64,000 nucleotides of DNA from assembly GCA_019614645.1 (NCBI GenBank), contig JABWDB010000004.1:8184001-8248000 (forward strand), written 5' to 3'. The notes beneath the pieces are model-generated. The model was given only the letters and a program-made list of their open reading frames with translations. It was not told where the DNA came from and ran no database searches. Both the position numbers and the translations under genes were made by a program. This document shows, piece after piece, positions 1-10,437 of the stretch. This stretch comes from Stratiolaelaps scimitus. Its lineage: Eukaryota; Arthropoda; Arachnida; Mesostigmata; Laelapidae. The number at the start of each line of letters is the position of its first letter. Within the stretch, counting starts at the first letter, position 1.

Positions 1-1504
1 GTGCCTTTAGACTGGGTAGCTCACAACGTCATTCAACAGATAGCTGAAGTTAGAGGAACATCAATGCTTTTTGATGGGAGAAGCGTTTCTCGGTGGAATC
101 GTTAATTAGGTGCCTCATTACAGCGGTGTACAGGGTCGAGTTAGATGTATGCAAATTCTCATTCGCACACTTGATTGCAAGAGAATTTTCTAGTAGGCGT
201 CCTCTACACAGACAGACACGTGAACCTGTGTCTTATCTTGGTCGCTCAGCACTGACTACTTTATGAAAAAGAAATGAAGGGTGGTGCACGTTGGCCTAAA
301 TGACCCAAGTTTGTCTTATCTTTAAACTAATGTGAAACACACCAGACACTGAGACAAACCCCTAACTCGCCGGTCGTCAACCAAATGTCAAGACTATGAC
401 TCACTGTTATGCGTGTCATAGTAATAATCTGCATTATCCAACTGTATACGTCCGACGTCAATTAGTAATAGTTCGTTATAGTTCACTTAATTGAAAAATG
501 GGCGAGAAACCAAAGGGCATTTCCCATTGTGTAACTCATTAACATTCGAGGGAGATGGCAGTATCCTTTAGAACAGCTCGTGTCACAACAACAAACGAAA
601 CACGAACCAGGTTTGCCTTAGGACTTATTTCGCATCTGTGATTCAATAGTTTGTTTTACCTCGTCGGGGAGCGGCGATATGTTTGGTCGTATTATGTTTC
701 ATTTTCATATGCGTCACATGCACTGTTATCTAAGGGAACTTTCTCGTGGCTATTGCCTCATTCAGATTTAGCTATTAATTATCTGGCTATGAGAAATCCC
801 CTCCTCCCAAAGATATTGCCTACCTATTGTTTTATACGCGCTAAAGAACCCGATCCGTCAGAGAGCCACAGGGGGCCGCGCACTCAATGAGCCAGCTACG
901 AGGCAGCAAGATGAGTTCGCTTATACTCTAGTCTCATTTTCATTGTCAGTCTACAATTAGTGTACATGGTGTACACAGCGTTTTAGTGACTGTAGTGCTG
1001 CCCGTCTATCTATCGCTATGGGACTAACAATGATACTATAGCGCATGTTAATCTCGGTGCAGATATTGCTATTAAAAGATCATAACAAATTAGCTGTTTA
1101 TTACAAACAATGAGACCTTTATTTTTGTCAAAAACTTCATATACGCCCCTTATTTAGTATACACTACTCATGCGTGCCAAAATAGTGAAATCGTTGCTGA
1201 ACTAATCCTATCTAAGAGTAACACTGTTCGTGCTATATTGCATCCCGTTGAATAGGTGGATGGATAAAGAGATGATGGAATACGCGGTTGCCAAACTTGC
1301 AACCGTGCGGCCACTGGTCTTTTCCTCCGGACTTAGATGTCCTGCACCTGAAGTTCTAGTGCGAGCTCTCTCTTTCTCTTAAGATTCCATCGAATCACTG
1401 GAGATTGTAGCCTTCAAGGTGGATTTTCGCTTCTTGAAGAGGACCTTCCGTTTCTACGGGGCATAGCTTGAAGTTGCTGCGGCACAGTTCCCGTGACTTG
1501 TAGG

Positions 1505-1676
1505 TCTTCCCCATGATTGCAGCGTTCCTGTACGGCGTCCAGGACTCAGGTGGGTCGCTGAGGTTTAGCGACAGCATAAACTTCGTCACGTCTTCCCCAT
1601 GATTGCAGCGTTCCTGTACGGCGTCCAGGACTCAGGTGGGTCGCTGAGGTTTAGCGACAGCATAAACTTCGTCACT
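1505..1676. repeat. 86-bp perfect tandem duplication inside the Cys-domain coding exon (unit A only)
   Basis: The 86 bases starting tcttccccatgattgc at 1505 recur at 1591, with near-perfect identity. Unit B has one copy (from 8554). Because 86 is not a multiple of three, the duplication shifts the reading frame of the C-terminal domain. Confidence 0.95.
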
Positions 1677-1781
1677 TCTTCGCCTGGATAGCTGTTGAGG
1701 TTCGGGTCGACGGCCAGCTCACACACAACACGAAGAACGCACTGATCCTCGTCGTACTCATGCACGTAGCTGAAAACCTGG

Positions 1782-2139
1782 TGTTACGAACGCATCCCTA
1801 TCTGAATCAGTCTAAGCTAAATGACTACACGATATTACGTATGGTTGGAAGCCAAGTAGACCGAGACGACGGGAAGGCCGTGTAAGGGAATAGGCTACCG
1901 TGATAATCCCCGCAGGGCCGTGTTGAAAGGACACGGATCACGAGAAAGCAAACTCACTGATCTCACGAGAAGAGAAGGAAGGACGACGAGATGAACGTCG
2001 CTAGTTTTTATACTGCACGGCAACGTATTCCGTTAGATGGCGCCACCCGCCGGTCTATTGACATTCCGACTTTTATTTTGACGTCTTGTCAGTGCCGCCT
2101 AATTTGAAATGAAAATCTATGACAACTATGTTTGTCACA
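1782..2139 (-). mobile_element. Bel/Pao solo LTR (358 bp) with CCTGG target duplication
   Basis: The sequence is 358 bases long, like both LTRs of the unit B element. On the minus strand it starts TGTGAC and ends GTAACA. It is flanked by CCTGG at 1777-1781 and 2140-2144, the same 5-bp target duplication as the full element in unit B. At the five sites that separate the two unit B LTRs, this copy matches the 3' LTR at 1783, 1789, 1808 and 1852 and the 5' LTR at 2073. That is the signature of LTR-LTR recombination. Confidence 0.95.
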
Positions 2140-3359
2140 CCTGGCGAAGAGCGTCTTCGGTCATATTCGATGTTTCTTCTGCTTCACGACGTCGTCGATA
2201 ATGAGGCTGAGGTGGCGCTGGGGTGTAAGCAGGTGCCGGAGCCGGTGTGTACGCGGGGGCTGGAGCTGGAGTGTACGCAGGCGCAGGCCGGGGCGTGTAA
2301 GCAGGCGCAGGCCGAGGCGTGGTTGTCGTCGTCGGCCTGCGTCCGTACGCTGGCTCCTGGGGTTCTTCGGGTTCGGCTTCAGGTACTGCGGATCCGCTGA
2401 CCGACGCCGGCTGAGGCAACATCGTAAAGATGGGCTCCGTTCGTTCAATCATCTTGCCGTGGCTAAGCAGCGCTGCAGCGGGAATCACCATTGGATCAAC
2501 AAGTTGAATCTTAGGCTGGTGTTTTGCGAGCAGCAGGCCGGTTTTGCCTCCAGCCTTTGCGCCGGCGATTGCACCCACACCCATAGCTTTGACTTTGAAT
2601 GGAAGCTCGAGAAGTGCCAGCTTGGCCTTAGCTGCGGTAGATGCCGCCGTCTTCGCTAATCCGAACTTCGCCTTAGCGAGCTTGTATTTGCCGACACCAA
2701 GCCCAAGTGGCGCTAGCAATGGTGCCTTGGCGGCGAGCAGCAGCTTCAGTTTCAAAAGGCCAAGGCCTTTAAGTGCAAGGAGTGCCGGAAGGGATAGTTT
2801 GAGCGGGCCGAGTATGGCAAGCGTTTTGATTAAGCCAGCTGGAAGTGCAACCGCACCCAACTTCGCCAGACTTGTACCCAGCGCTGCAACGCCTTTTGCA
2901 GCGCCCGCAATCCCCAGCAGTTGGCCATAGGTAGTGACGACAAGCAGCAGGAACACGTTTACGATTAGTATGAGACGCATCTGCAAAAAGAAAAACAGTA
3001 ACGGCTTGTTCTAGATTCGAGACATAAGATGACAGTTCGAAGAAGAGGCCATGTGTGAACGGCTCCAATGAATCTCTTTCTGTTCTGTTGAACGTATCCT
3101 GCAGTCTTAGCCCTGCCGATTGACACTTCAAGACTGACGAGATGTGGCTCGTCAAAGACAAATGCAAATGACAACGTTACATCTGGAAGGAATCTGCCGA
3201 ATCAAACGAGTTCCGAAGGATCAGGTTCAGCAGCAATGACCACAGCGCCGACGGAGCTACACCCTCAGCAGGGCAAACCTCTGTGTCAGCAGTTACAACC
3301 ATTAGTAGTATCAAGACGATTATTGCTGCTTCCGCTGCTGCCGTTATTCCTGTACATAC

Positions 3360-3438
3360 CTTGCTTGTGGAGTGTAGTGAAGACTGATCCGCAAGAAGAA
3401 GACTGATACGCAAGCCATTGAGGAGTTCGCTTTATATA
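3360..3438 (-). promoter_or_regulatory. TATA box and initiator of the unit A secreted-protein gene
   Basis: On the minus strand TATATAAAG lies at 3438-3430. An arthropod-type initiator ATCAGTC has its A at 3404, 34 bases downstream. A 45-base untranslated exon then ends at a gtatgt donor (exon edge 3360). The identical promoter in unit B is at 16,841-16,919. The intact paralogue has the same layout near 22,237-22,300. Confidence 0.65.
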
Positions 3439-5340
3439 GCGCAAAGGATACTGCATAGAGGAGAGGATCTCACTTTCATCTCAAATTCCGTTCTCTCGTC
3501 AGATACGATCTTCTTTACTTACTCTCGTTGCCCGTGTTTGCCTGCCGTTGTCGCCTTCCGCGACATGTCGCTGGTTCAGAGGGCAGAGAAGGCCGTAGAG
3601 AGGGCAGCATCTTCGGGAGACAGCGGAACCTCAGACTGACAGCGCCATGATGTCTACGGGTGTCGGCGTCCCTGTCCCTGTGTAGTGTCGATTCGTAGAA
3701 AACCACCCCTTGAAAGTAATTAAAAGGAATCTCTGCAGCGGGCTGCAACGTAGATAATCCGATTTATAGCCGAAACTCAAAGGCTCATGACGCATATTGA
3801 CTTTGTTTATGAGTATCTCTGTACGTGATCGTATTGCGGCTAAGACACCCCCAGGAAATGTGCAGCCAGCATGTGCTGGTTGAGCGTCAATTTTTTTCCA
3901 AGACAAAACTACAGCATAAACACCTGAACATACAATTGTAAAACACAACCTCAGCAAAAGCTGCACTCACTATATTGTTAGTCGAAGAAATAGCCACCAG
4001 TCATTCAGGGAGTGCACGTAGCGAGGTAATTAGCATTGCATTGTCTGACTTTACGAAGCGCATGAGGGCTACGCTGTCTATAGCCAATGGGTTCTTTGGC
4101 CATTGGAAAAGACTACGCTTCGAGAAAGCTTCTTCTATGTACCGTCAACGGGTGGTACCTGTCACATAAGCAATGTCAATGTTTTTCCAATGTCCTTTGT
4201 CATAACTTTGTTAATTTTTAGTCACACAAGTTGCTGACCTGTCATTTATTATATTATGGGTTCTATTATATTAATATGTATCCTGCTGGGTGTTCGGGCT
4301 CTGTGTTGGGTTATTTCTACAATGTATAGTTGCTGTGCAATGTTGTCCCTACGATGTCTGTGCACCCGAAGTACAATTGATTCACTATGTGCTCGAGACG
4401 CCTACTCTCTTGCCAAAGGCCCAGCGAAAGCCTGATAGTGGCCACCTTTCTAGTTTCTTCTAGAATTGGAGTACGGTTGGAGATTCACTATACGCAGTGG
4501 TACCTGTGTTAATCGGAGCTTCATTGGTAGGACAAGAAAATTAAATTGAGGAAAATCCCGGTCAAGATATGACGCTGTGAGAGTCAATGACTGTTTGTCA
4601 TGGTGATCCCTATGTAGCTCTCAAAATGAGGGTATTCAACTCGGTTGCGCGGACAGGTGGCCGACATTTGGGGTTGGGACGGTTATTCGCCACCCCGTCA
4701 TACTTTGGCTATTTGCCGGCAGCGCGCAAGTGAACCCGATCAAACAGTGTGCAGGGATACTCGTTCGCGTCAGGGTTCGCAAGTCGTCGCTATTTGTCGT
4801 CGTGGTGCGCGGCTTATGTGGCAGAGTGTCCGGTTGCGAAGACAGCAGCCAAGAGAGATCGCTCGTTGTTCTAAGCCTATGACATGACATACGCGTTTGA
4901 ACCAAAACTTGATTTTGACTTGGGACAATTATCGCCCTGGTGGCCAAGCGCGATCAAGCTCGATCGTGAGGAACTACACCCATAATCGAACAGAATATGT
5001 ATATGTAACATATACGCCATATATGTAACATGTAAGCCATCTGTTGTAATAAAATCAGTGAATAAACCGCCAGCATATTCCCACTTAGCTTATTATGACA
5101 ATGGAAAGAAATCATATTTACCTTGTGCAAGCCGCAAGAACAAAACTTGTATATTTTTGCTACATATCATCTACAGTGTTCACGCTTGTTGCCAGCTTGG
5201 TTCTACTCTGTGGAGTTTGATGTTTTCATTGTCGGTTTTCAGACACAAGGTTCAGATTCATGAGGTCTTGTCGACCCTTCTCGACTAGATAATAGGTTGT
5301 CCTTGGTTTCGTCAGATAAATGGCATATAAGTATTGATGC
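3405..5340. other. Gene-free stretch of unit A
   Basis: Upstream flank of the secreted-protein promoter. I see no supported exon. Open frames here (for example 3631-3966 minus and 4645-4887 plus) lack ATG starts or splice context. The segment 4207-4890 exists three times in the window (also 17,688-18,371 and 19,527-20,210). Confidence 0.6.
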
Positions 5341-5363
5341 GTTATTATGACCATGCATTGCAG

Positions 5364-6190
5364 TCCCGTCCGTCGCCTGTTGTGGGGGTGTCACCGGGAG
5401 CCCAGGGCGGTTACGTACCTCCAGGCCCTACCCATGCGGGTTACTTTCTCCACGGACCCCCGCCTGCAGTACCACCCCAGGACTATTCAACACCTCCACC
5501 ACCACCTCCACATCAGTACTATCGTGGCAATCCACATCACCATCGGCCACCAATGGGTTTACCTCCCACGCCATCTGGCAATGCACCCGGGCCAGGCGGA
5601 CCAATTAGAGATCACTATAGGTAGGTACCAATATTGACACCTAACAACCATATCATGGACATCAAAGGCCATTTATTTTCTATGGTATAGCGCATTTTTC
5701 GATCGAGTTGGCAGTCTTTAAAGTATAGCCTTTCCCACGTAAATTCAACAACACAGACTACTTCTGATATATATATATATAAGCGATGTTATCCAAAGGA
5801 GAATCTGATATCCATTCCTTAGGTGTACTGAATCACAAAATTCAGCAGCACTATTTCCACATCGAGTATTGTCTAAAAACATACAACAAAATAGTTTATT
5901 ATGCTTTCTTCTAATGCGAAGTAGGAATTAGTGGCGTCCTTGAAAGGTCTATCATTTAATGTAGTGCCAATGTCTGTATTCACCTTCAAATACGACCTAG
6001 ATAGAATCAGATATCCTAGCGTAACAATAATAATAACAATAATTAGTGCTCTGCAAACGACCAACGGCTGTCTTTGTGTTCGTTGCTGTCATCTCGTTGT
6101 ATTTCCAGACCATCAAATCAGCATCATCCGTATATGCGGGGCCAAGGTGGTCAGGGTAATCCATATCTAATGCCTCCACAGAGACGATGA
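5364..6190 (+). CDS. Proline-rich protein, last two exons (unit A)
   Basis: Exon 5364-5620 follows an acceptor gcattgcag and ends at ATAG|gtaggt in phase 2. The terminal exon 6109-6190 follows tatttccag and completes the split codon as Arg, ending MPPQRR and TGA at 6188-6190. An AATAAA lies at 6338-6343. The 85 codons of the first exon are rich in Pro, Gly, His and Tyr, with a run of six prolines, and look like the disordered tail of a nuclear or RNA-associated protein. I do not recognise the family. The exon could begin slightly earlier (from about 5337), because the frame stays open to an ATG there. Upstream exons are not identified and may lie before the window. Confidence 0.6.
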
Positions 6191-6696
6191 GATTGACGCG
6201 GCGAAGACGGCCTGTGGTAGCGGGCGAAATCGCACAACCAACTCTCCGAGGTTGATGTACATTAAATCTGTAAAAAAGACTGTCATAAACAATTGAAAAT
6301 GAACTTAACTATATATTATTATTATTATTAGTAAAATAATAAATGTAATAATAATGTTTGATAAAATGCACAGTTGTACTCAATCGGCTTCACCGAGGCG
6401 CGTTTCTAATGTGTTTGTATGTAAATCGCAATGTGACAATTAACTTCTCTCGATTAACTGTTGGGAGCTTCATCGACGCATGAAGCCAAGATACGCTCAT
6501 GAAGAGATATCCCCACATCTCGTGTTGAACTCTGTGCTATTTCAACGGCTCATACGAGACCCAAAGACGAAATGTCCACTTCAAACATCGAACTTCAGTG
6601 CGATATAGCGCTGACATGCGCCTTGTTCACTCTCGAAACAAACGCGTTATTATTAGCTGTATGTATGTGTGAGTGGTTCCGAATGCTATTGGAAAG
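6191..6696. other. 3' flank of the proline-rich gene
   Basis: AT-rich sequence with an ATT trinucleotide run (about 6314-6330) and a poly(A) signal at 6338-6343. It contains no coding exon I can support. It has no counterpart after unit B. Confidence 0.6.
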
Positions 6697-7816
6697 GTGC
6701 CTTTAGACTGGGTAGCTCACAACGTCATTCAACAGATAGCTGAAGTTAGAGGAACATCAATGCTTTTTGATGGGAGAAGCGTTTCTCGGTGGAATCGTTA
6801 ATTAGGTGCCTCATTACAGCGGTGTACAGGGTCGAGTTAGATGTATGCAAATTCTCATTCGCACACTTGATTGCAAGACAATTTTCTAGTAGGCGTCCTC
6901 TACACAGACAGACACGTGAACCTGTGTCTTATCTTGGTCGCTCAGCACTGACAACTTTATGAAAAAGAAATGAAGGGTGGTTCACGTTGGCCTAAATGAC
7001 CCAAGTTTGTCTTATCTTTAAACTAATGTGAAACATACCAGACACTGAGACAAACCCCTAACTCGCTGGTTGTCAACCAAATGTCAAGACCATGACTCAC
7101 TGTTATGCGTGTCATAGTAATAATCTGCATTATCCAACTGTATACGTCCGACGTCAATTAGTAACAGTTCGATATAGTTCACTTAATTGAAAAATGGGCG
7201 AGAAACCAAAGGGCATTTCCCATTGTGTAACTCATTAACATTCGAGGGAGATGGCAGTATCCTTTAGAACAGCTCGTGTCACAACAACAAACGAAACACG
7301 AACCAGGTTTGCCTTAGGACTTATTTCGCATCTGTGATTCAATAGTTTGTTTTACCTCGTCGGGGAGCGGCGATATGTTTGGTCGTATTATGTTTCATTT
7401 TCATATGCGTCACATTCACTGTTATCTAAGGGAACTTTCTCGTGGCTATTGCCTCATTCAGATTTAGCTATTAATTATCTGGCTATGAGAAATCCCCTCC
7501 TCCCAAAGATATTGCCTACCTATTGTTTTATACGCGCTAAAGAACCCGATCCGTCAGAGAGCCACAGGGGGCCGCGCACTCAATGAGCCAGCTACGAGGC
7601 AGCAAGATGAGTTCGCTTATACTCTAGTCTCATTTTCATTGTCAGCCTACAATTAGTGTACATGGTGTACACAGCGTTTTAGTGACTCTAGTGCTGCCCG
7701 TCTATCTATCGCTATGGGACTAACAATGATACTATAGCGCATGTTAATCTCGGTACAGATATTGCTATTAAAGGATCATAACAAATTAGCTGTTTATTAC
7801 AAACAATGAGACCTTT

Positions 7817-8158
7817 TTTTTTTTTTTTTTAGATTAATATATAGTTTATTCAAATATACAGTAGGTCGGTATTTCTAGGGATTATGGGGGGGGGGGTGAG
7901 GACGACAATGTCCCGAGGAAGGCGATGGCATTGCCTCTCTGCACGGCGAGGGACAGGCGCTGCAGGAGGAAAGAGCCAGCGCGCTTGTCCCCGGTGGCGC
8001 GGATCAACCTATGGTAGACCCCCTCGAGGAAGTTCGCAGTGAGAGGGCCGTGCCCGCCCAGGGTCTCAAAGGCAAGGGGGGAAAACAGGTGGGTTGCTTG
8101 GAGTGCGGCGTACTTCCTTAGCTTTGCCCGTTCCGCACGTGCTACTGCGTAACCGGGG
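7817..8158 (-). mobile_element. 5'-truncated LINE insertion (unit B only) with 11-bp target duplication
   Basis: The insert is flanked by ATGAGACCTTT at 7806-7816 and 8159-8169, a sequence present once in unit A (1110-1120). On the minus strand it ends in an A tract (T tract 7814-7830 on the plus strand), as expected for target-primed reverse transcription. Its 5' part encodes about 90 in-frame codons ending at TAA 7882-7884. These contain ERAKLRKYAALQ, LAFETLGGHGPLT and QRGNAIAFLGTL, the typical C-terminal tail of a LINE ORF2. The insertion postdates divergence of the two units. Confidence 0.9.
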
Positions 8159-8443
8159 ATGAGACCTTTATTTTTGTCAAAAACTTCATATACGCCCCTT
8201 ATTTAGTATACACTGATCATGCGTGCCAAAATAGTGAAATCGTTGCTGAACTAATCCTATCTAAGAGTAACACTGTTCGTGCTATATTGCATCCCGTTGA
8301 ATAGGTGGATGGATAAAGAGATGATGGAATACGCGGTTGCCAAACTTGCAACCGTGCGGCCACTGGTCTTTTCCTCCGGACTTAGATGTCCTGCACCTGA
8401 AGTTCTAGTGCGAGCTCTCTCTTTCTCTTAAGATTCCATCGAA

Positions 8444-8739
8444 TCACTGGAGATTGTAGCCTTCAAGGTGGATTTTCGCTTCTTGAAGAAGACCTTCCGT
8501 TTCTACGGGGCATAGCTTGAAGTTGCTGCGGCACAGTTCCCGTGACTTGTAGGTCTTCCCCATGATTGCAGCGTTCCTGTACGGCGTCCAGGACTCAGGT
8601 GGGTCGCTGAGGTTTAGCGACACCATAAACTTCGTCACTTCTTCGCCTGGATAGCTGTTGAGGTTCGGGTCGACGGCCAGCTCACACACAACACGAAGAA
8701 CGCACTGATCCTCGTCGTACTCATGCACGTAGCTGAAAA
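8444..8739 (-). pseudogene. DM4/12-like secreted protein gene, unit B, C-terminal exon part
   Basis: This is the C-terminal Cys domain of the unit B gene copy, cut from its N-terminal part (15,616-16,461) by the Bel/Pao element. Removing the element and one CCTGG would leave a single open frame across the junction, so the insertion landed inside a coding exon. Visible residues include CVLRVVCELAVDP and CRSNFKLCP, which parallel Cys170/Cys176 and Cys227/Cys234 of the intact paralogue at 21,282-22,049. Unlike unit A there is no 86-bp duplication, so this half is otherwise undamaged. The stop is at 8444-8446. Confidence 0.8.
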
Positions 8740-8744
8740 CCTGG

Positions 8745-9102
8745 TGTTACGAACGCATCCCTATCTGAATCAGTCTAAGCTAAATGACTACACGATATTA
8801 CGTATGGTTGGAAGCCAAGTAGACCGAGACGACGGGAAGGCCGTGTAAGGGAATAGGCTACCGTGATAATCCCCGCAGGGCCGTGTTGAAAGGACACGGA
8901 TCACGAGAAAGCAAACTCACTGATCTCACGAGAAGAGAAGGAAGGACGACGAGATGAACGTCGCTAGTTTTTATACTGCACGGCAACGTATTCCGTTAGA
9001 TGGCGCCACCCGCCGGTCTATTGACATTCCGACTTGTATTTTGACGTCTTGTCAGTGCCGCCTAATTTGAAATGAAAATCTATGACAACTATGTTTGTCA
9101 CA
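8745..9102 (-). repeat. 3' LTR of the Bel/Pao element
   Basis: 358 bases, TGTGAC...TAACA on the minus strand. It carries g at 8746, a at 8752, c at 8771 and g at 9036, which distinguish it from the 5' LTR. Confidence 0.93.
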
Positions 9103-9180
9103 CTCCCCGCAAACGCGGGTTCGCGTTTCTATCTAAGTCATCGTTGTTGATTTCTTTATTTTTTTTTTTACATTCATAAT

Positions 9181-10437
9181 TTATAATTCTAAGCGGTACA
9201 GTAGATGAATAGGTCTCTTGTATGTTTGGCCTAAGGGAAACCGTATAACACAGGATCGTTGTCTCAGATCCGATCTCTCCCCCCCGTGCGTCGAGATGAC
9301 GCGCACGAGAGGCCAGTACGCTCTTGAGGGGGCTGAGTCGTGTAGTATACAAATGTCTCCGGACTTAAGTGGTCTGTTTTCGGTTGGTCTACGAATGTGT
9401 GCCGAACGTAAGTATTCTAGGTACTCCTTTTTAAATCTTTTCCAGTATGAGTCTAGCATTGATTGTTGTAATAACCAGCGTCTGGAAAATATGATAGCGG
9501 AGCTATCTGGGAAATGAAAAGGTTGTTTGTGGGTTGTGGGAAGGGATGTTGTAGCGCGATATCCGTACAGTAGGTCCGCAGGACTAAGAGCACGTATATC
9601 TGACTCGTCAGCTGCCACTGTCGTGAGTGGACGTGTGTTGACCATTAGTTCGATGTCTGTAAGGATAGTTACCAGTTCCCGGAAAGGAAGGCAATTTGTA
9701 CCCAGTATTTTCCGCAGTGGGCGTTTCACGACTTGAACCAATCGTTCCCACCAAGCGCCATGTTGAGGAGCTCTCTCCGTTATGAATCCCCATGTTATGT
9801 TTTGCTTGGTTAGTAAAGACTGTGTTTGGGGATTTTTAATATGACTGTAGATTAATTTTAATTCCGTAGCTGCCCGTTTGAACGAAAGAGCGTTGTCTGA
9901 AATTATTTTCGAGACCATTGGGCGGCGATTGAGAAAGCGACGCAGTGCCAATAAAAATTCGTACGTGGATAAATTAGGTACTAGTTCAGTGTGAATAGCC
10001 CTTACTGTTGCACAGCAAAAGAGTACAATGTAGCTTTTGCATTTTTCGCCATTATCGTTACGCATATAAATTGGCCCAGCGAAATCGACGCCAGTGTAGA
10101 AGAATGGTGGGGATCTTTCAATACGGAAGGCTGGTAATGGAGGTACTTGTTCTTTAGCAGGTTTGGCCAGAAATCTAATACATGTTTTACAATTTGCTAG
10201 TGTAGAGCGAGCTGCTTTTCTGGCGTGAATGATGAGGAAATTTGAACGGATTTGATGTAAAAGAGTATTTAATCCGTCTGAGTGAAAACACTTAACCGCG
10301 TGTATCCATGATAATAACAGTTTGACAAGTGGATTCGTACTCGGTAATATAATTGGATATTTTTCATTATATGAAATCGCTAGAAGTCTCCAAGCGGGAC
10401 CGGCAACGGATGAGTTTAACTTGCGAGTTGGTATCAA
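9181..10437 (-). CDS. Bel/Pao integrase, separated by a frame break
   Basis: Open frame of about 400 codons overlapping the end of the polyprotein frame by up to 70 bases. It carries the zinc-binding pre-domain (His and CKTC region), then the DDE catalytic triad in TGVDFAGP, ISDNALSF and GAWWERLVQ, and a C-terminal domain. All three acidic residues are intact. The frame has no credible independent ATG and begins in homology to the preceding RNase H/integrase linker. It is best read as the downstream half of a single polyprotein interrupted between 10,367 and 10,437. Confidence 0.9.
   Translation of the reverse strand: MIPTRKLNSSVAGPAWRLLAISYNEKYPIILPSTNPLVKLLLSWIHAVKCFHSDGLNTLLHQIRSNFLIIHARKAARSTLANCKTCIRFLAKPAKEQVPPLPAFRIERSPPFFYTGVDFAGPIYMRNDNGEKCKSYIVLFCCATVRAIHTELVPNLSTYEFLLALRRFLNRRPMVSKIISDNALSFKRAATELKLIYSHIKNPQTQSLLTKQNITWGFITERAPQHGAWWERLVQVVKRPLRKILGTNCLPFRELVTILTDIELMVNTRPLTTVAADESDIRALSPADLLYGYRATTSLPTTHKQPFHFPDSSAIIFSRRWLLQQSMLDSYWKRFKKEYLEYLRSAHIRRPTENRPLKSGDICILHDSAPSRAYWPLVRVISTHGGERSDLRQRSCVIRFPLGQTYKRPIHLLYRLEL

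Larger units (their letters stand above)
1395..3404 (-). pseudogene. DM4/12-like secreted protein gene, unit A copy, doubly disrupted
   Basis: Transcription would start near 3404. A short non-coding exon (3360-3404, donor AAG|gtatgt) is followed by an intron ending tttttgcag directly before the ATG at 2980. The first 281 codons give a hydrophobic signal peptide (residues 1-19), an Ala/Leu/Lys/Gly-rich region (20-160), a Thr/Pro stretch with four PAPAYT-type repeats (about 223-258) and a tetra-arginine (262-265). A solo LTR then interrupts the exon and gives a stop at 2135-2137. The C-terminal domain resumes at 1776 but carries an 86-bp tandem duplication (1505-1590 and 1591-1676) that shifts the frame. 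The C-terminal cysteine pattern (two Cys five residues apart, then CxxxxxxCP) resembles the arthropod DM4/12 family. The family call is tentative; the gene breaks are seen directly. Confidence 0.8.
1..6044. repeat. Segmental tandem duplication, unit A
   Basis: This stretch is nearly identical to 6697-19,525. Position 1 pairs with 6697, 1120 with 7816, 1121 with 8170, 1781 with 8744, 2140 with 15,621 and 6044 with 19,525. The length difference comes from a LINE fragment and a full Bel/Pao element present only in unit B, and an 86-bp duplication present only in unit A. The left flank (1-1781) differs from unit B at about 18 sites. The right flank (2140-6044) differs at only about 2. The left end of the unit lies outside the window. 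It may be a genuine tandem duplication or two haplotypes placed in series by the assembler. Confidence 0.93.

Noticed and set aside
651..890. 79-codon plus-strand frame repeated at 7347-7586
   Set aside because: It persists only because the units are near-identical. Its start is not an ATG, and it has no domain or splice support.
2132..2659. 175-codon plus-strand open frame, also present in unit B (15,613-16,140)
   Set aside because: It is antisense to the Ala/Lys-rich coding exon and arises from its GC-rich codon pattern. It has no independent start or splice context.
4636..4947. Overlapping open frames on both strands, present three times in the window
   Set aside because: Repetition is explained by the segmental copies. 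No ATG-signal, domain or splice evidence was found.
10367..10437. Programmed ribosomal frameshift between RNase H and integrase
   Set aside because: No clear slippery heptamer plus structure was seen, and Bel/Pao elements normally use one frame. An inactivating indel is the simpler reading.
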